In this document: piece after piece, positions 36,998-48,081 of the stretch
How positions within the stretch are numbered: the stretch's first letter is position 1
Layout of the letters: each line of letters starts with the position of its first letter
Assembly (NCBI GenBank): GCA_949130495.1
Contig: OX422207.1
Coordinates: 712,042,456 to 712,106,455 of the forward strand
Length of the DNA: 64,000 bases
Origin: Sambucus nigra
Taxonomy: Eukaryota; Streptophyta; Magnoliopsida; Dipsacales; Adoxaceae
Reading direction: 5' to 3'
The notes under the pieces: generated by a model
Database searches by the model: none
Seen by the model: only the letters and a program-made list of their open reading frames with translations
What the model was told of the DNA's origin: nothing
Translations under genes and position numbers: made by a program

Positions 36998-38276
36998 TGT
37001 AATACCCCGTAATTTTAATGACTTTTAAAATGGGTTATATTTTAAATTAATGGATTAATTGGATCTTATTATAAATTAATTCATTTGGGTTTTATCCGAA
37101 TTGTGGATATTAAAATGGATGATTTTGAATATTACTTAAAGATATTTAGGTAATATATGAATGTGATGTCATTGATATGACGGTATGATATAAATTCGGT
37201 AATTTGAATTTTTAGTCAGACGCGATATGGGACGTGTCGGGACTAATTTATTAAATTAAAAAGGAAATTTATTTTCTATCGACCTTATAGTCATTTCGAC
37301 TGCGTCGTTGCGTCCGGAAGGTTTGAAATAGTCAGAAAAGTCTATTAGGATGTTGGATTTGGGTCTCGGGTCATTTGGAAATGAAAAGACAACCCAAAAG
37401 GGCATTTTGGTTATTTTTACAAGGGGGTGAATAGTGATTTCGGGTTTTGTCTTATTATAAGTATTTGGAGATTAGTGTATGTAGGTTCATTTCATCTCTT
37501 CTACACAAAATTTAAAAGTCATCTTCTTAGAGAGAGTGGAAGGTTGCTTGGAAAGAAAAAGAAGTTTGCTTGGGAAGGAGGAGAACCAAAGGTCAAAGGT
37601 CAAAAGTCACCACCACCATCACCACCTGTGTTATTCAACCCCAAAGGATCATATCTTCATTAAAGGCAAGTGTTTGATATTTGCAATTTAAGTTCGTATA
37701 TTGTCCATGTTAGGATAGTTATAAAAAGAGATGATTTTCATGCTTGGAAGATGAAAGGATATAGTTGTTAATGGATTTTTGGAATCTAAAAATATATAGG
37801 AATTAAACTCATGTTGTAGGTAGTTAGTAATCCAATAAATATTCATCAATCTGTGGAAGAAATTCTGAAAATAATTTAGTGTTCTTGAAGATAATATGTT
37901 GATAATTTTTTTGGAAAAAGAGGCAAAAACGAGTGGAATGAGAAGAGCCAATTTGGAATGTTTAGATCTTCTTTTTGAGTGCATTTGGATGAGATTTAAG
38001 AAAAAACTCAAAACACATACCTGACTCAATTTTTCGTGTAGAATCCAAATCTGAAGTCGGATTGATGATTTGAATAATTTTTGGACCTGATTTTTCTGAG
38101 TATTTAAAATATGAGAATTCATGATGTTGTTTCTTTTTAATGTTGGTTCTTATCCCAAAACTTTTGTAGATCTTCGGTGATTATTAATTGGATATTATGG
38201 GACTTAGAGAAGATCAGTAAGCCCTAGTTAAGATTTAAATTAATTTAATTGGGATTTAATTGATTAGAATTATGAT
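36998..38276 (+). repeat. LARD-like LTR2, 5' part
   Basis: It begins TGTAATACCCC and is collinear with LTR1 and LTR3. It is interrupted after ATGAT at 38276 by the Tat element. Confidence 0.9.
38272..38276. repeat. Target-site duplication ATGAT (left)
   Basis: ATGAT precedes the Tat LTR and recurs at 50536-50540. The empty site ATTATGATAATTAAAG is intact at about 19388 and 55112. Confidence 0.95.
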
Positions 38277-38465
38277 TGTTGATGTAAAAAACTAGATTGC
38301 TCTAATTATTCAATCACAGGTAAATAAATAAGACAAAGATTTTTAAAGTGGTTCGGCTAAGAATAAAGCCTACGTCCACTGTTATGTTATTGCTGAGTGT
38401 TTGCAGAATTCTTGATTACAAGTTCTCTCAAGAAATTCTGGTCCCTTTGAATGGGGTTGATACAA

Positions 38466-38478
38466 GGTATTTATAGCC
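38466..38478 (-). promoter_or_regulatory. TATA box in Tat LTR (copy in the 3' LTR)
   Basis: The minus strand reads GGCTATAAATACC, a strong plant TATA box. The working copy is at 50146-50158 in the 5' LTR. Confidence 0.7.
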
Positions 38479-38661
38479 TTGAGGCTGTACATGAAAGGTT
38501 CGATACATTAAATGATATACATGTGAAAGGGTAATACATTTAATGCAGCGTGCGCGTCAAGAATATAAGCATTCAATGAATATTTGAACTGTTGATTATC
38601 TGACAATTAATGATACGACCGAGGTGCAGCTCGGACCGCCATAGTTGCTCGTTGATCAGGA

Positions 38662-38733
38662 GTTCCTCGGAGCACTAGAGTACCTCGGAGTGCTAAAGTT
38701 CCTCGGTGCGCTAGAGTTCCTCGGTGTATCCTC
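38662..38733. repeat. Four 18-bp tandem repeats in the Tat U3
   Basis: Four units of the type GTTCCTCGGNGNNCTAGA stand in tandem, about 185-265 bp upstream of the TATA box in element sense. The copy in the 5' LTR is at about 50342-50413. Their place in U3 suggests an enhancer. Confidence 0.75.
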
Positions 38734-38790
38734 GTTGCTCGGAAAGAATCATGGTTGGTCGAGAAATGAACTTCCTCGCTGCTATTGTGC

Positions 38791-38810
38791 CACGTAGATT
38801 GACACGTGTC
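38791..38810. promoter_or_regulatory. ACGT-core motifs in the Tat U3 (G-box/ABRE-like)
   Basis: CCACGTAG is followed closely by the palindrome GACACGTGTC (38801-38810). The same pair occurs at 50470-50490. Such ACGT cores bind plant bZIP/bHLH factors. A role here is inference from sequence alone. Confidence 0.5.
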
Positions 38811-38855
38811 TTCGTATTATTCGTCCACATCAGCATATTAATTTTGGTATCAACA

Positions 38856-38869
38856 GAAGCCCCCAATGT
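38856..38869 (-). promoter_or_regulatory. Polypurine tract of the Tat element
   Basis: The minus strand reads ACATTGGGGGCTTC immediately before the 3' LTR. Confidence 0.8.
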
Positions 38870-39780
38870 TTCATATTTCGAACTTTGAGGAGTATGGAAC
38901 ATTCTTTCTCGGTATATGGCAATATTAAATGACTTTCCTGGGTTTCAGGAACATTGTGTTCAAATTTCCTTCTCATTTCGCAGCTTCCGCCTTTTTTTTG
39001 AATTTTTTATAAGCGCTTCGATCTCCGTGCAGTTTTTGTCCTTTTAGCCGCCGGAAGTTCAATAGTTTCTTTTTGGTAATCATTTCTTTCGCCGCTTCCC
39101 AATGCAAAGTATTTAAACTTCTTAGGTAACCATACCGTCTTCTACGTTTTCCAATTTTCTGCCTTCAAGCTTTCTATTCTCTCCTTCTCTCTTGTGCGTT
39201 CATCTTTTCCTTCGTTTGTTGTCAGCAGACCTCCTTCTTTCCTATAAGATTTTCTTCCTTCTTCTTTTATTAATCATGGTTTACATTATTAAATCTCTTG
39301 AAAAGTTCCGCTCTGACTTTTCCATCCCATCTTGGGTAATCTTGGAGGAACTTTCCGAACCTCAAAATTATTTTCGTCTGGCTGAGGGACATTGGTTCCC
39401 CAGTCTTTTTATTGCTGAATGTGGTTTTTCCTTTCCACCAAATCCATTGTGTCTTGAGTTTTGTCAATATTTTGATCTTGTCCCTACAAAAATAGCCCCC
39501 AATTCATGGAGAATAATTAATGGGGTGCACAAATTAAATCTAACTCATGGGACTCGTATTGGGATCCCTGAGATTATGTACTGCTATAAGTGGGCCACTC
39601 TAGATAATATTTATTACTTAAAAACTAGGTTTCTGAATATGGCTCTTGTAGTTAACCTCCCTGACTCAAATAGAGATTATTTTGAACATGGGTTGGTTAT
39701 AAAAAATTGGCAATATGCCCCTTTAACTGGAGATGAAGTATACAACGGTCCCAGATGCCCCCCATATGGCAATGGGATAG

Positions 39781-39873
39781 GTTTATTTTTCATTTTATTT
39801 TACTTATGAAATTATGCTTTCATCATGTTTGACAAAATGTATGATTGATATCTCGTTATGTATTTATTTGCAG
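39781..39873 (+). other. Proposed intron 1 of the antisense gene
   Basis: GTTTATTTTT to TTATTTGCAG. The 5' exon ends in phase 1, but the best downstream frame (LIAKEELQKNQ) begins in phase 0, so the junction or the exon carries an indel. Confidence 0.45.
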
Positions 39874-40495
39874 TTGATAGCAAAAGAAGAACTCCAAAAG
39901 AATCAGAGGTTAATATCAAGCATCTGAAACTTATCTGGATTTGCACAAGAACATTGCAGACGAACACATCAGGTCTGCCTCATATCTGCTACAGTATAAG
40001 AGTTACACAACCTCTTATACTGCTCGCCCTGTTGAACCAGCTTCAACTCCAGAAGGTTCATCTTCAGATTCTCATCTTCCTTTAAGTCAAAGGATGGGTA
40101 AGAAAAGAGCTCCTCCTGCTCTCTTTGATGATGTTACTTCTGTTGTTGGGGCCAAGAAAAGCAAAACTGATGCCCCAGAGGCTGGGTCTTCTAAAGCTAC
40201 CGAGAAGCCCCCAATGGTTCCGAGCAAGAAAAATGCTCCTGTAGATGTAATTACAATCTCTCCGACCAAGACTTCTTTGGTTGAAGGTTCTGAACTCCCA
40301 TTGAGGAGATTGAGGAAATCATCCTTGGTTACTCCGACTGAAACTGCCTCCCCTCTACCTGCTGGTGGTACTGATGTTCCAAACATCATTCTTCCAAGTT
40401 CTGCAATGAGCTCGGTCGTACCCGAGGTCCATGGTATTGATGAAAGAATTCCTAGGGATATGCTGACATCCTTAGCTGCTCGTCACCTTGCTTCA

Positions 40496-40580
40496 GTAAA
40501 TTTCTCATACTTCTGGTTTTTCTTTCTTTCTCTGAAAGCTTGCATTTTGTATTGACTTTGCTATTTTTCTCATCTTTCAG
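40496..40580 (+). other. Intron 2 of the antisense gene
   Basis: GTAAATTTCT to CATCTTTCAG, 85 bp, phase 0. It joins RHLAS to LVNCFNNIV in frame. Confidence 0.75.
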
Positions 40581-41345
40581 CTGGTGAACTGTTTCAATAA
40601 TATTGTGAAGAAGGATGAAGCTATTAAAGCTTCAAGCTCCTCGTCAGGTGTAGAGGATGCTCTGTTGGGTTTGACCCTGTCTTTAAAGGAATCTCGTCAA
40701 CAGTATGTTGATGAAAAAGCTGTTTGGGAGAAAAAGTTAGCTGTGGCTGAAGCTGAGAAGGTGAAAATGGCCGAAACCTCCAAGAATTTGGAGGATAAAG
40801 TAAAAGGTTTAGAGGTTAAACATCAGGAATATGATGGCCAGCTGAAAAAGGCAGAGGAAGAGTTATCTACCCTGCGAGATATCAAGGTCAAAAAAGAAGA
40901 ATTGGATGTGAAGCTCTCCTCGGAGAAATTAAGAAGAAAAGCCGCGGTCAAAAAATCCTTCAGCGCTGGCTGGGAGAAAGGATGGGATAAGGGGATTTCT
41001 GCTATGACATCCCAAGTCCAATATGGGAAGTTGAAATACTTCCACGATGGTTAGGTAGCTGCACTGCAAGAGTTGAAGGTCAAAGACGATTCTGAGTTAT
41101 TCCAACACCACCTCCCTGGTCCTCCTCCAGCAATTGTGGAAGAAGAAGAAGATGAGCCTGTCTCAGATGAATCTTCTATGGCTATGGGTGACCCAGTCTC
41201 TGCTTCTCAACCCTCTGTCATCGAGGACATTTCTTCTATGCCTCCTCCTGCCGAGAAGATTCCTGCTGATCAAACCGTTGTTACCACCGAGCAACCGAGC
41301 TCCTCGTCCCAGCCTCCCGAGAAAGTCTTGGGGGACAAGGAAAAG

Positions 41346-41499
41346 GTGTGAAGTTGTTCGGTATCATTTCTATATTTCATTACTTGTAATCGAACAATGT
41401 AACCTTTTGATGATCTAATAAAATACATCTTCATTCCTCTTCTTTATTGATACTCTGTCTGCTTTTATTTATTAACTCCTGCTTCCTCTTCTTTATTAG
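41346..41499 (+). other. Intron 3 of the antisense gene
   Basis: GTGTGAAGTT to CTTTATTAG, 154 bp, phase 0. It joins GDKEK to FLARMELISA in frame and removes a stop at 41349. Confidence 0.7.
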
Positions 41500-42843
41500 T
41501 TTTTGGCCAGAATGGAATTGATATCTGCTCCTGATACTGAGTTGATACGACAATGCAATGGATATTATAAAGCTGGTCATACAGACCTAAGTGTATCAGA
41601 GATTGTCGACATCCTTGGTCACGATGCCTCAGAACAAGCAGTTGAGGCTTACCGGTACCTGAAGGATTTACTTGATAGATCTGTGGCCAATAATGTAGCA
41701 TACTACGAATTGATCGAGGAACTTCATGGTTCCATAGAGGATCTTCAAAATCAACACAATGCATCAATGGCTTCGTTGCACAAGGATTATGAAAATAGAT
41801 ACCAGCAGCTCTCTTCTGAAACAGGCCATAAGAAGATCATTGCTGGATATGATATTAGGGAAAGGACCCTAAAAGGTGAAGTTGAAGCTTGCAGGCAGAT
41901 TGCCGAGATCCAGGAACAAGAAAATAATAATTTACAGAAAAAGTTGGCTCAATATGAATCTGCAGCGTCATCTTCCACTACTCTAGTGCCCGTTACTGAT
42001 GAAGGTTTCTCTTTCTTAGAGGTCGAAAATGCCAAATTAAGGCAAGAACTGGATGATTTAAGAAGATCTGCTGTTTCTGGGACTGCTCGTGGACGAGGAA
42101 GAGGTTCTCGGGGGCGAGGAAGAGCTGCTCAAAATGTTGCCGAGGAGCAAAGTTCTCCAGTCGCTTCTCGGAGCCGATCAAGAGTTCTTAGTCGCAATGT
42201 TGAAGAGGCTCGTACCCAATCTACTTTGGAAACTCAAGCATTCCAATTAAACGTTAAAGATCAGGCTCTATCAGAAATGTCCAAGAAAAATCTATCCCTG
42301 GAAGATCAACTTACTGCAACGAAGTCTGCTTTACATACTAAGGATCTTTTTGCCAAGAACCTTCTCGAACAATTGGATAGATTAACCTTTCAATTTCATA
42401 AGCAGCCCAGGGAATTCTGGATGGCAGGATATAATGAAGCTCTTGTTCATTTGGATGCTCGTATTGAATATGACAACAATGAAGGTTATAAGCAGGGATG
42501 GTTGAACGCCCTAGGTGTATTAAAATTGGAGCGAGGGCATTTTTTATGGGATTATCATGCTCCGGGGTTACTAGATTTGCCTGTGCCACCTTTCAAATTG
42601 GACATGGCCTGGATCCCAGCTCGTTCCATTCCTCGTAGCCTCATTTCAAAATACCTCGGTGATTATAGCCTTCACTCCCAAATCGAAGTATCTCGTCCAG
42701 AGCATCTAATGGATACACCTTCAATAATGAATGTCAGAATGCTGAAGGACTTGAACTTTATTAATTCTCCTCTTTGCTTGGAAGATCCTCCTGCTGGCGA
42801 AGAGCCTGTCTCAAAAGCAAAGGGCAAGAAACCAATAGAATAG

Positions 42844-43999
42844 GAATCCTAATGTAATAGTCAGCACATACATGTAATATGTAACTTATTTTGAATTTTT
42901 AATGAAAGACTTCATTTTTGTTTGTAAATCTGTATTGGTATTATCTTGTGTTTATCAAACACTTTACACTTATGCATATGTATCTGTTAAAAAGATAACA
43001 ATAATATTGTTCATTGAGCAACTTAATAAAAAGTTACAAGTATCAAGGTTGTTCAATCACTTAATAATAAAGTAATGAGTATAAATTGTTCCAACTGTTT
43101 CCAACCAACCATGATGGATGAATAATGTTTGTCGACCAACTACAGTTGATGGGTCTTTATCCCCGACCAGCCATACTTGGTTCAATTTCAAATATTTTCA
43201 TAAAATGTGTCCGACCAACCAAGGCCAATAATTTATCCTCGTCGACCAACTACAGTTAGTGGGTTTTTTTCCCGACCAGCTATACTTGGTATATTTTGGA
43301 ATATTTTGTTCTTCAAAGAACTTTTTGTAATAATCTTACCTCCCGACCAACATAAGTTGTAATTTGAGAGTATATTTGTATCTTACCAACACCGTAATTG
43401 ATCATGCTGGTGTACACCTCCTAACCAAAGGAGTAGTAGTGGTAGTAGTAGTGGTTCTTTCGAACTTTTTGGCTCGTTGAGCTGTCCACTAGATATCTTA
43501 CCAACCGTAGTTGGTCACACTAGTGTCGCCTCCTAACCAAAGGAGTAGTTTTTTGGCTCATACGAGCTTTTTGGCTCTTTCGAGCTGTCCACTAGATATC
43601 TTACCAACCGTAGTTGGCCACACTAGTGTCGCCTCCTAACCAAAGGAGTATTTTTTGGCTCATACGAGCTGTCCACTAGATATCTTACTAACTGTAGTTG
43701 GTCACACTAGTGTCGCCTCCTAACCAAAGGAGTATTTTTTGGCTCATACGAGCTGTCCACTAGATATCTTACCAACCGTAGTTGGTCACGCTAGTGTCGC
43801 CTCCTAACCAAAGGAGTATTTAAATTTTTCTCGCCCTTTTATCAACCGGAATTGATCGTGGGTCTGAACTATAGTCTTCTTCTTATTATCAAGCAGCGTA
43901 GTGTACAACACTAGTATTCCCCGAAAAACTTTTAACAGAAAGAAAATGGTGAAACATCCTCGTTTTATTCATAATGAAGGAAATGCTTTACATTTTACA
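42844..43999. other. Non-coding spacer between antisense gene and integrase
   Basis: The two genes converge here. The spacer is full of diverged CCAAC/GTTGG palindromes and ends with four tandem units at 43481-43820. No open frame of interest is present. Confidence 0.7.
43481..43820. repeat. 84-bp minisatellite with ACCAACCGTAGTTGGT palindrome
   Basis: Four units start GCTGTCCACTAGATATCTTA, at 43481, 43584, 43668 and 43752. The spacing is 103, 84 and 84 bp; the first unit carries a 19-bp partial duplication of the GAGCTTTTTGGCTC word. Each contains ACCAACYGTAGTTGGT and TCCTAACCAAAGGAGTA, both inverted repeats. Confidence 0.9.
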
Positions 44000-45127
44000 T
44001 TACTGATAATACTTGCGCAGGTGTTCAGCATTCCATGCATTCTTAAATTCTTCTCCCTCTAGAGTTGCTATTCTGTAAGTTCCTGGACGAACAACCTCTG
44101 TAACTCGGTAAGGTCCATGCCAGTTTGCTTCCAACTTATTTTGCTTCTGAATGACTCTCTTTAGCACATAATCCCCTTCTTTTAAATCACATTTCTTCAC
44201 CCTTTTGTTGTAGAACAGAGCTGTACGTTGTTGGTAAGTAGCATTCCTAATGACTGCCTCTTCTCTAACCTTCTCGAGCATATCCAAATCCAGTCTTCTC
44301 ATCAAATCGCTGACTGGGGAATTAAAATTCAGTACTCTATGCGTTGGGAGACCCAACTCGACAGGTATCACAGCCTCACTTCCAAATGCTAGCATATATG
44401 GTGATTCTCCAGTTGCTGCTCGGGGAGTTGTTCGGTAAGCCCATAGTACTGATTGGAGCTCATTGATCCAATTTGCTTTAGCTTCACTTAACCTCCTCTT
44501 CAAACCATTTAGTAATGTTCTGTTTGTCACCTCAGTCTGTCCATTGCTTTGGGGATGGCCTGGTGCTGAATGATACTTCAAAATGTTCGACTGATGACAA
44601 TAGGCAGCAAATTCTTCATTATCGAATTGTGTTCCATGGTCTGTGATGAAAGCATGGGGGAGGCCATATCGACAAATGATGTTCTTCCAAATGAACTGAT
44701 ATACCTTCTCGTACGTCATATCAATTAGTGGTTCAGCTTCCACCCACTTAGTAAAATAATCCACTGCCACGACGAGATACTTGAACCTTCCTCGGGTCGT
44801 CGGCAATGGTCCAACCAGATCAACCCCCCATATGGCAAATGGCCAAGGTGAAGTTATGGGTGTCAACAATGCTTGTGGAGTTCTTCGGATGGAGGAAAAA
44901 CGTTGGCACTTGTCACACTTCTTGGCATAGGCTATACAATCAGCCCTCATCGTCGGCCAGTAATATCCCTGTGTCATTACCCTTTGCAAAAGTGTCCGAC
45001 CTGCTACATGAGCTCCACAAGATCCTTCATGGATTTCTTCAACCAATTCTTTGATTTCTGATGGATGCACACATCTCTGCAAACCTTCCATAATTCCTCG
45101 TCTATACAAAACACCATTAGTTAACAC
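44000..45127 (-). pseudogene. Tat integrase, 3' segment of pol
   Basis: This segment of 375 residues lies after an in-frame TAG at 45128-45130. Residues 33-74 form the HHCC zinc-binding domain (H33, H40, C71, C74). The DDE core is complete: D103 in GVDLVGP, D163 in FITDHGTQF and E199 in GQTEV, giving the retroviral D-x59-D-x35-E spacing. A C-terminal region with NWHGPYRV and FKNAWNAEHLRKYY follows, as in Tat integrases. No chromodomain is seen. The enzyme would insert element cDNA. It lacks its own ATG and would normally be cut from the polyprotein, so although the domain looks intact, the stop upstream should prevent its production. Confidence 0.9.
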
Positions 45128-45790
45128 CTACCGAGCAACTTTATACTTTAATTTCTTTACAGTTAGCTTGTCCTCTGGTAATTCTCCTTCTTCAATGTAT
45201 GCCCTGATAGGATCCATCCAAGATGGTCCTAAATCAAGGGTTATTATATTCACCATCAGGTCTTCTTCTATGCTCCGACTTTCTAATACTTCAATTGGTA
45301 TCGTTCTTCGCAGCTCGGTGCGCGTAGCTGACGCTAATCGGGCCAATGCGTCTGCTCTAGCATTCTCCATCCTCGGTATTCTCACCAATTGAATAGCATC
45401 AAATTCTGCCAATAACTCCATCACCTTCGCATGGTACTTCACCATTAATTCTCCCTTAACTGCATATACTCCCATCATTTGATTCACAATTAATTGAGAA
45501 TCACTGAAAGCAATTACTTGCCGTGCTTCCATAACTTTCGCCAAATGAAAACCTGCTATCATGTCCTCATACTCAGCTTCATTATTGGAAGCCTTGAATT
45601 GGAATCGCAAGGCATACTCCATGTCAACATCATCATGGGTGTTTAAAACAATCCCTGCTCCACAACCAGCTGTGTAAGATGATCCATCTACATATAATCT
45701 CCATGTAGGTAACTCGTCTTCAAATTTCTTATCTGTTAGAGTTCCTCGGTAAAATATCATCTGTTTTCTTTCATCATCCCCGGGTATCCT
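45128..45790 (-). pseudogene. Tat archaeal-type RNase H (aRH) segment of pol
   Basis: About 210 residues in the same frame as the rest of pol, bounded by in-frame stops at 45791-45793 (TAA) and 45128-45130 (TAG). The RNase H1 fold is clear: D25 in LYVDGSS, E63 in NNEAEYED, D87 in AFSDSQL and D137 in ARADALARL, the four catalytic positions. From family knowledge, Tat elements gained this second RNase H between the older RNase H and integrase. Here it looks chemically complete, unlike the upstream RNase H. Confidence 0.9.
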
Positions 45791-46087
45791 TTATTCCTCC
45801 TCGGTCATCTGTTCGCGCCCTTTTACCAACCGGAGTTGGTCTGGGTTTGAATATGATGATTTTTCTACATCCACAAGTCCTTTTACCAACCTTGGTTGGT
45901 CTGGATCTGTGTCTGTTGATCCTGTATAGTCCACAGGTAGGTCAGCAAGTACCTTTTGTTCCTCGGGGGTATCAGGGTATGTGAATTCTGCTATAAAATC
46001 TGCTACAGCTTGCCCCTTTAATGATGATCTGGGTTCGTACACAATATCATATTCACCGAGTTCTATTGCCCAATACATCAATCTTCC
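45791..46087 (-). pseudogene. Pol linker between the two RNase H domains
   Basis: This continues the pol frame after a TAA at 46088-46090: YWAIELGEYDIVYEPRSSLK and then VADFIAEF end the first RNase H connection region. The next 60 residues are low-complexity, with the repeated peptide PRLVKG or LRLVKG. The DNA for these repeats contains CCCTTTTACCAACCGGAGTT, the same words as the minisatellite at 43481-43866. It ends in a TAA at 45791. Confidence 0.8.
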
Positions 46088-48061
46088 TTATTTTTCTGGC
46101 TTGTGAAGGGCTTGTCTTAATGGCATGTCAGTATATACAATGATTGTATGGGCCTGGAAGTATGGCCTCATTCTTCTACTTGCTTCAATTAATGCCAGTG
46201 CCAATTTTTCTAGCTTTGGGCACCTGATTTCTGCACCTCGGAAAGCCTTACTTGTGTAATAAATTGGCTTCTGGACTCCATTCTCCAATCTGATCAACGC
46301 CGAGCTGACTGCATTCTCTGATACTGCCAGATACAAGTATAACTTTTCTCCTGTTATTGTCCTAGACAGCAATGGTGGGGCTCCCAAATACTTCTTCAAA
46401 TCTTGAAAGGCCTTCTCACATTCATCAGTCCACTCAAAACTTTTTCGCAGTGTTTTGAAGAATGGGAGGCATTTATCAGTTGCTCGGGATACAAATCTGT
46501 TGAGCGCTGCAACTCGTCCGGTAAGACTCTGTACTTCTTTCCTCGTCGTTGGGGATCGCAGCCCTAAAAGAGCTTTGATCTTTTCTGGATTTGCCTCAAT
46601 ACCTCGTTGATTGACGATGTATCCGAGGAACATTCCTTCTTGTACTCCAAAGGTACACTTCGTCGGGTTGAGCTTCATTTGGTATTTATCCAGTTGATCA
46701 AAGGTCTGGCCTAAGTCAACTAGATGATCAGTAGCTCTCTTGATTTTGGTGAGCATGTCGTCGACATAGACTTCCATATTGCAACTGATTTGTTCGGCAA
46801 AAACCTTGTTCATCAGTCGCTGATATGTTGCACCTGCATTTTTTAAACCAAAAGGCATAACATTATAACAATAAGTTCCCCTTGGGGTAATAAAAGAAGT
46901 ACTTTCCCTGTCTTCAGGCTTCATTTTGATCTGATTGTAGCCAGAATATGCATCCATAAAGCTGAGTAGCTCATGTCCCGAGGTAGCATCCACTAGTTGA
47001 TCAATTCTGGGCAATGGAAAATGATCTTTTGGGCATGCCTTGTTAAGATCAGTGAAATCAACACACATTCTCCATTTGTTGTTCTTCTTCTTTACCATCA
47101 CCACATTTGCCAACCAATCTGGATATTTCACATCTTCATTGAATTGGGCTTTCTGGAGTTTCTCGACCTCCTCTTGTATGGCCTGGTTCTTCTCGGGACT
47201 AAACACTCTTCTTCTCTGCTTCACAGGCTTGATCTCCTTATTCACATTGAGTTCATGACATAAGAAGTTTGGATCTATTCCTGGCATGTCTTCATGACTC
47301 CAAGCAAAAGTATTCTTCCTGTTTCTCAAGAAAGTTATCAAATCCTGTTTTATTGAAACATCCAACGACGATCCTATCTGGGTTACTCGTTCAGGATGCT
47401 CGTCGTCCAGAATAACATTTTCTGTAGATTCCACCACCTGCCCTTTTACGAGTTGAGATTCATCCCTAGGGTCAAGAGTTTCAATTTCTGTACCTTCCTC
47501 CACTTGGTAAGTAGTAGTCTTTTTCCTTGACTCTTCAAGTTCCTCTTGCTCGGCAGACGAATAATAGCATTCCCGAGCTACTTTTTTATCACCTTTCATA
47601 ATTCCGACTCCAAAATTCGTTGGGAATTTCAAACACTGATGTACTGTAGATGGAACTGCCTCGAACTTCTTCAATCCAACTCTTCCCATGATGATGTTGT
47701 AAGCTGACTGCACATTCTTATCCATCACAAAGAAGCGTATTCTTTCTGTTCGACAAGCAGGCCAAGTTCCAATGAGTATATCCAACTTGATCGTCCCAAG
47801 TGGAAAAACTTTCTCGCCAGCAAAACCCAGAAGGGGTCTATGATAAGGTTCCAATTGAGATAATTTCAAATTCAAGCTATCAAAGCATGAGTAATACATG
47901 ATGTCTGCCGAACTACCGCTATCTACTAATACCCTTGAAATGACCACGTCCTTCATCCTCATTTTGATCACCAAAGGATCATCACGAGGGTAAAGAACAC
48001 CTGCCAGGTCATTTTTTGAAAACCAATCACTAATTTCTCTTCGTTTACCTTCCTCGAACGA
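46088..48061 (-). pseudogene. Tat protease, reverse transcriptase and degenerate RNase H segment of pol
   Basis: Open from just after a TGA at 48062-48064 to a TAA at 46088; no real ATG, so it is expressed from gag-pol readthrough or shift. Counting from 47974: aspartic protease at about 10-105 (LVDSGSSADIM, active D18; AYNIIMGR); reverse transcriptase at about 250-470 (WRMCVDFTDLNKACPKDHFP, MDAYSGYNQI, MPFGLKNAGATYQR, catalytic YVDD at 403-406, FLGYIV); RNase H at about 505-625 (FEWTDECEKAF, IYYTSKAF). The expected first catalytic Asp of the RNase H is replaced (YLAVSENAVS), which is usual in Tat elements, where the second RNase H has taken over. Domain motifs look intact, so decay is recent. 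Confidence 0.92.
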
Positions 48062-48081
48062 TCACCCTCGGCCAGATTTAT

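Larger units (their letters stand above)
38277..38855 (-). repeat. 3' LTR of the Tat element
   Basis: 579 bp, bounded by TGTTGAT and ATCAACA. It is identical to 49957-50535 apart from about eight transitions. Confidence 0.95.
39276..42843 (+). pseudogene. Antisense gene of the Tat element: Transposase_28-like, coiled-coil protein, four exons
   Basis: The strand is opposite to pol. Proposed exons are 39276-39780, 39874-40495, 40581-41345 and 41500-42843, with GT-AG introns of 93, 85 and 154 bp; the last two join in frame. Exon 1 carries FSIPSWVI, LEFCQYFDLVPTKIAPNSWR and GIPEIMYCYKW, typical of the plant putative gypsy-type transposon domain (Transposase_28). Exon 2 is low-complexity and charged. 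Exon 3 is a heptad-rich coiled coil. Exon 4 (446 codons) has more coiled coil, an RGRGRGSRGRGR segment near residues 194-207 and a conserved-looking end (FWMAGYNEALVHL, GYKQGWLNAL). Breaks: a frame change in exon 2 near 39911-39922, exon 1 and 2 phases that do not match, and a TAG at 41052. Function unknown. It needs a promoter in or near the 3' LTR to be read. Confidence 0.75.

Noticed and set aside
40087..40389. 100-codon minus-strand frame opposite exon 2 of the antisense gene
   Set aside because: Shadow of the plus-strand exon; it has no homology of its own. Other short frames opposite gag and pol were dropped for the same reason.
43481..43820. CRISPR-like regular repeats
   Set aside because: The units are contiguous tandem repeats with no unique spacers, inside a plant retrotransposon.
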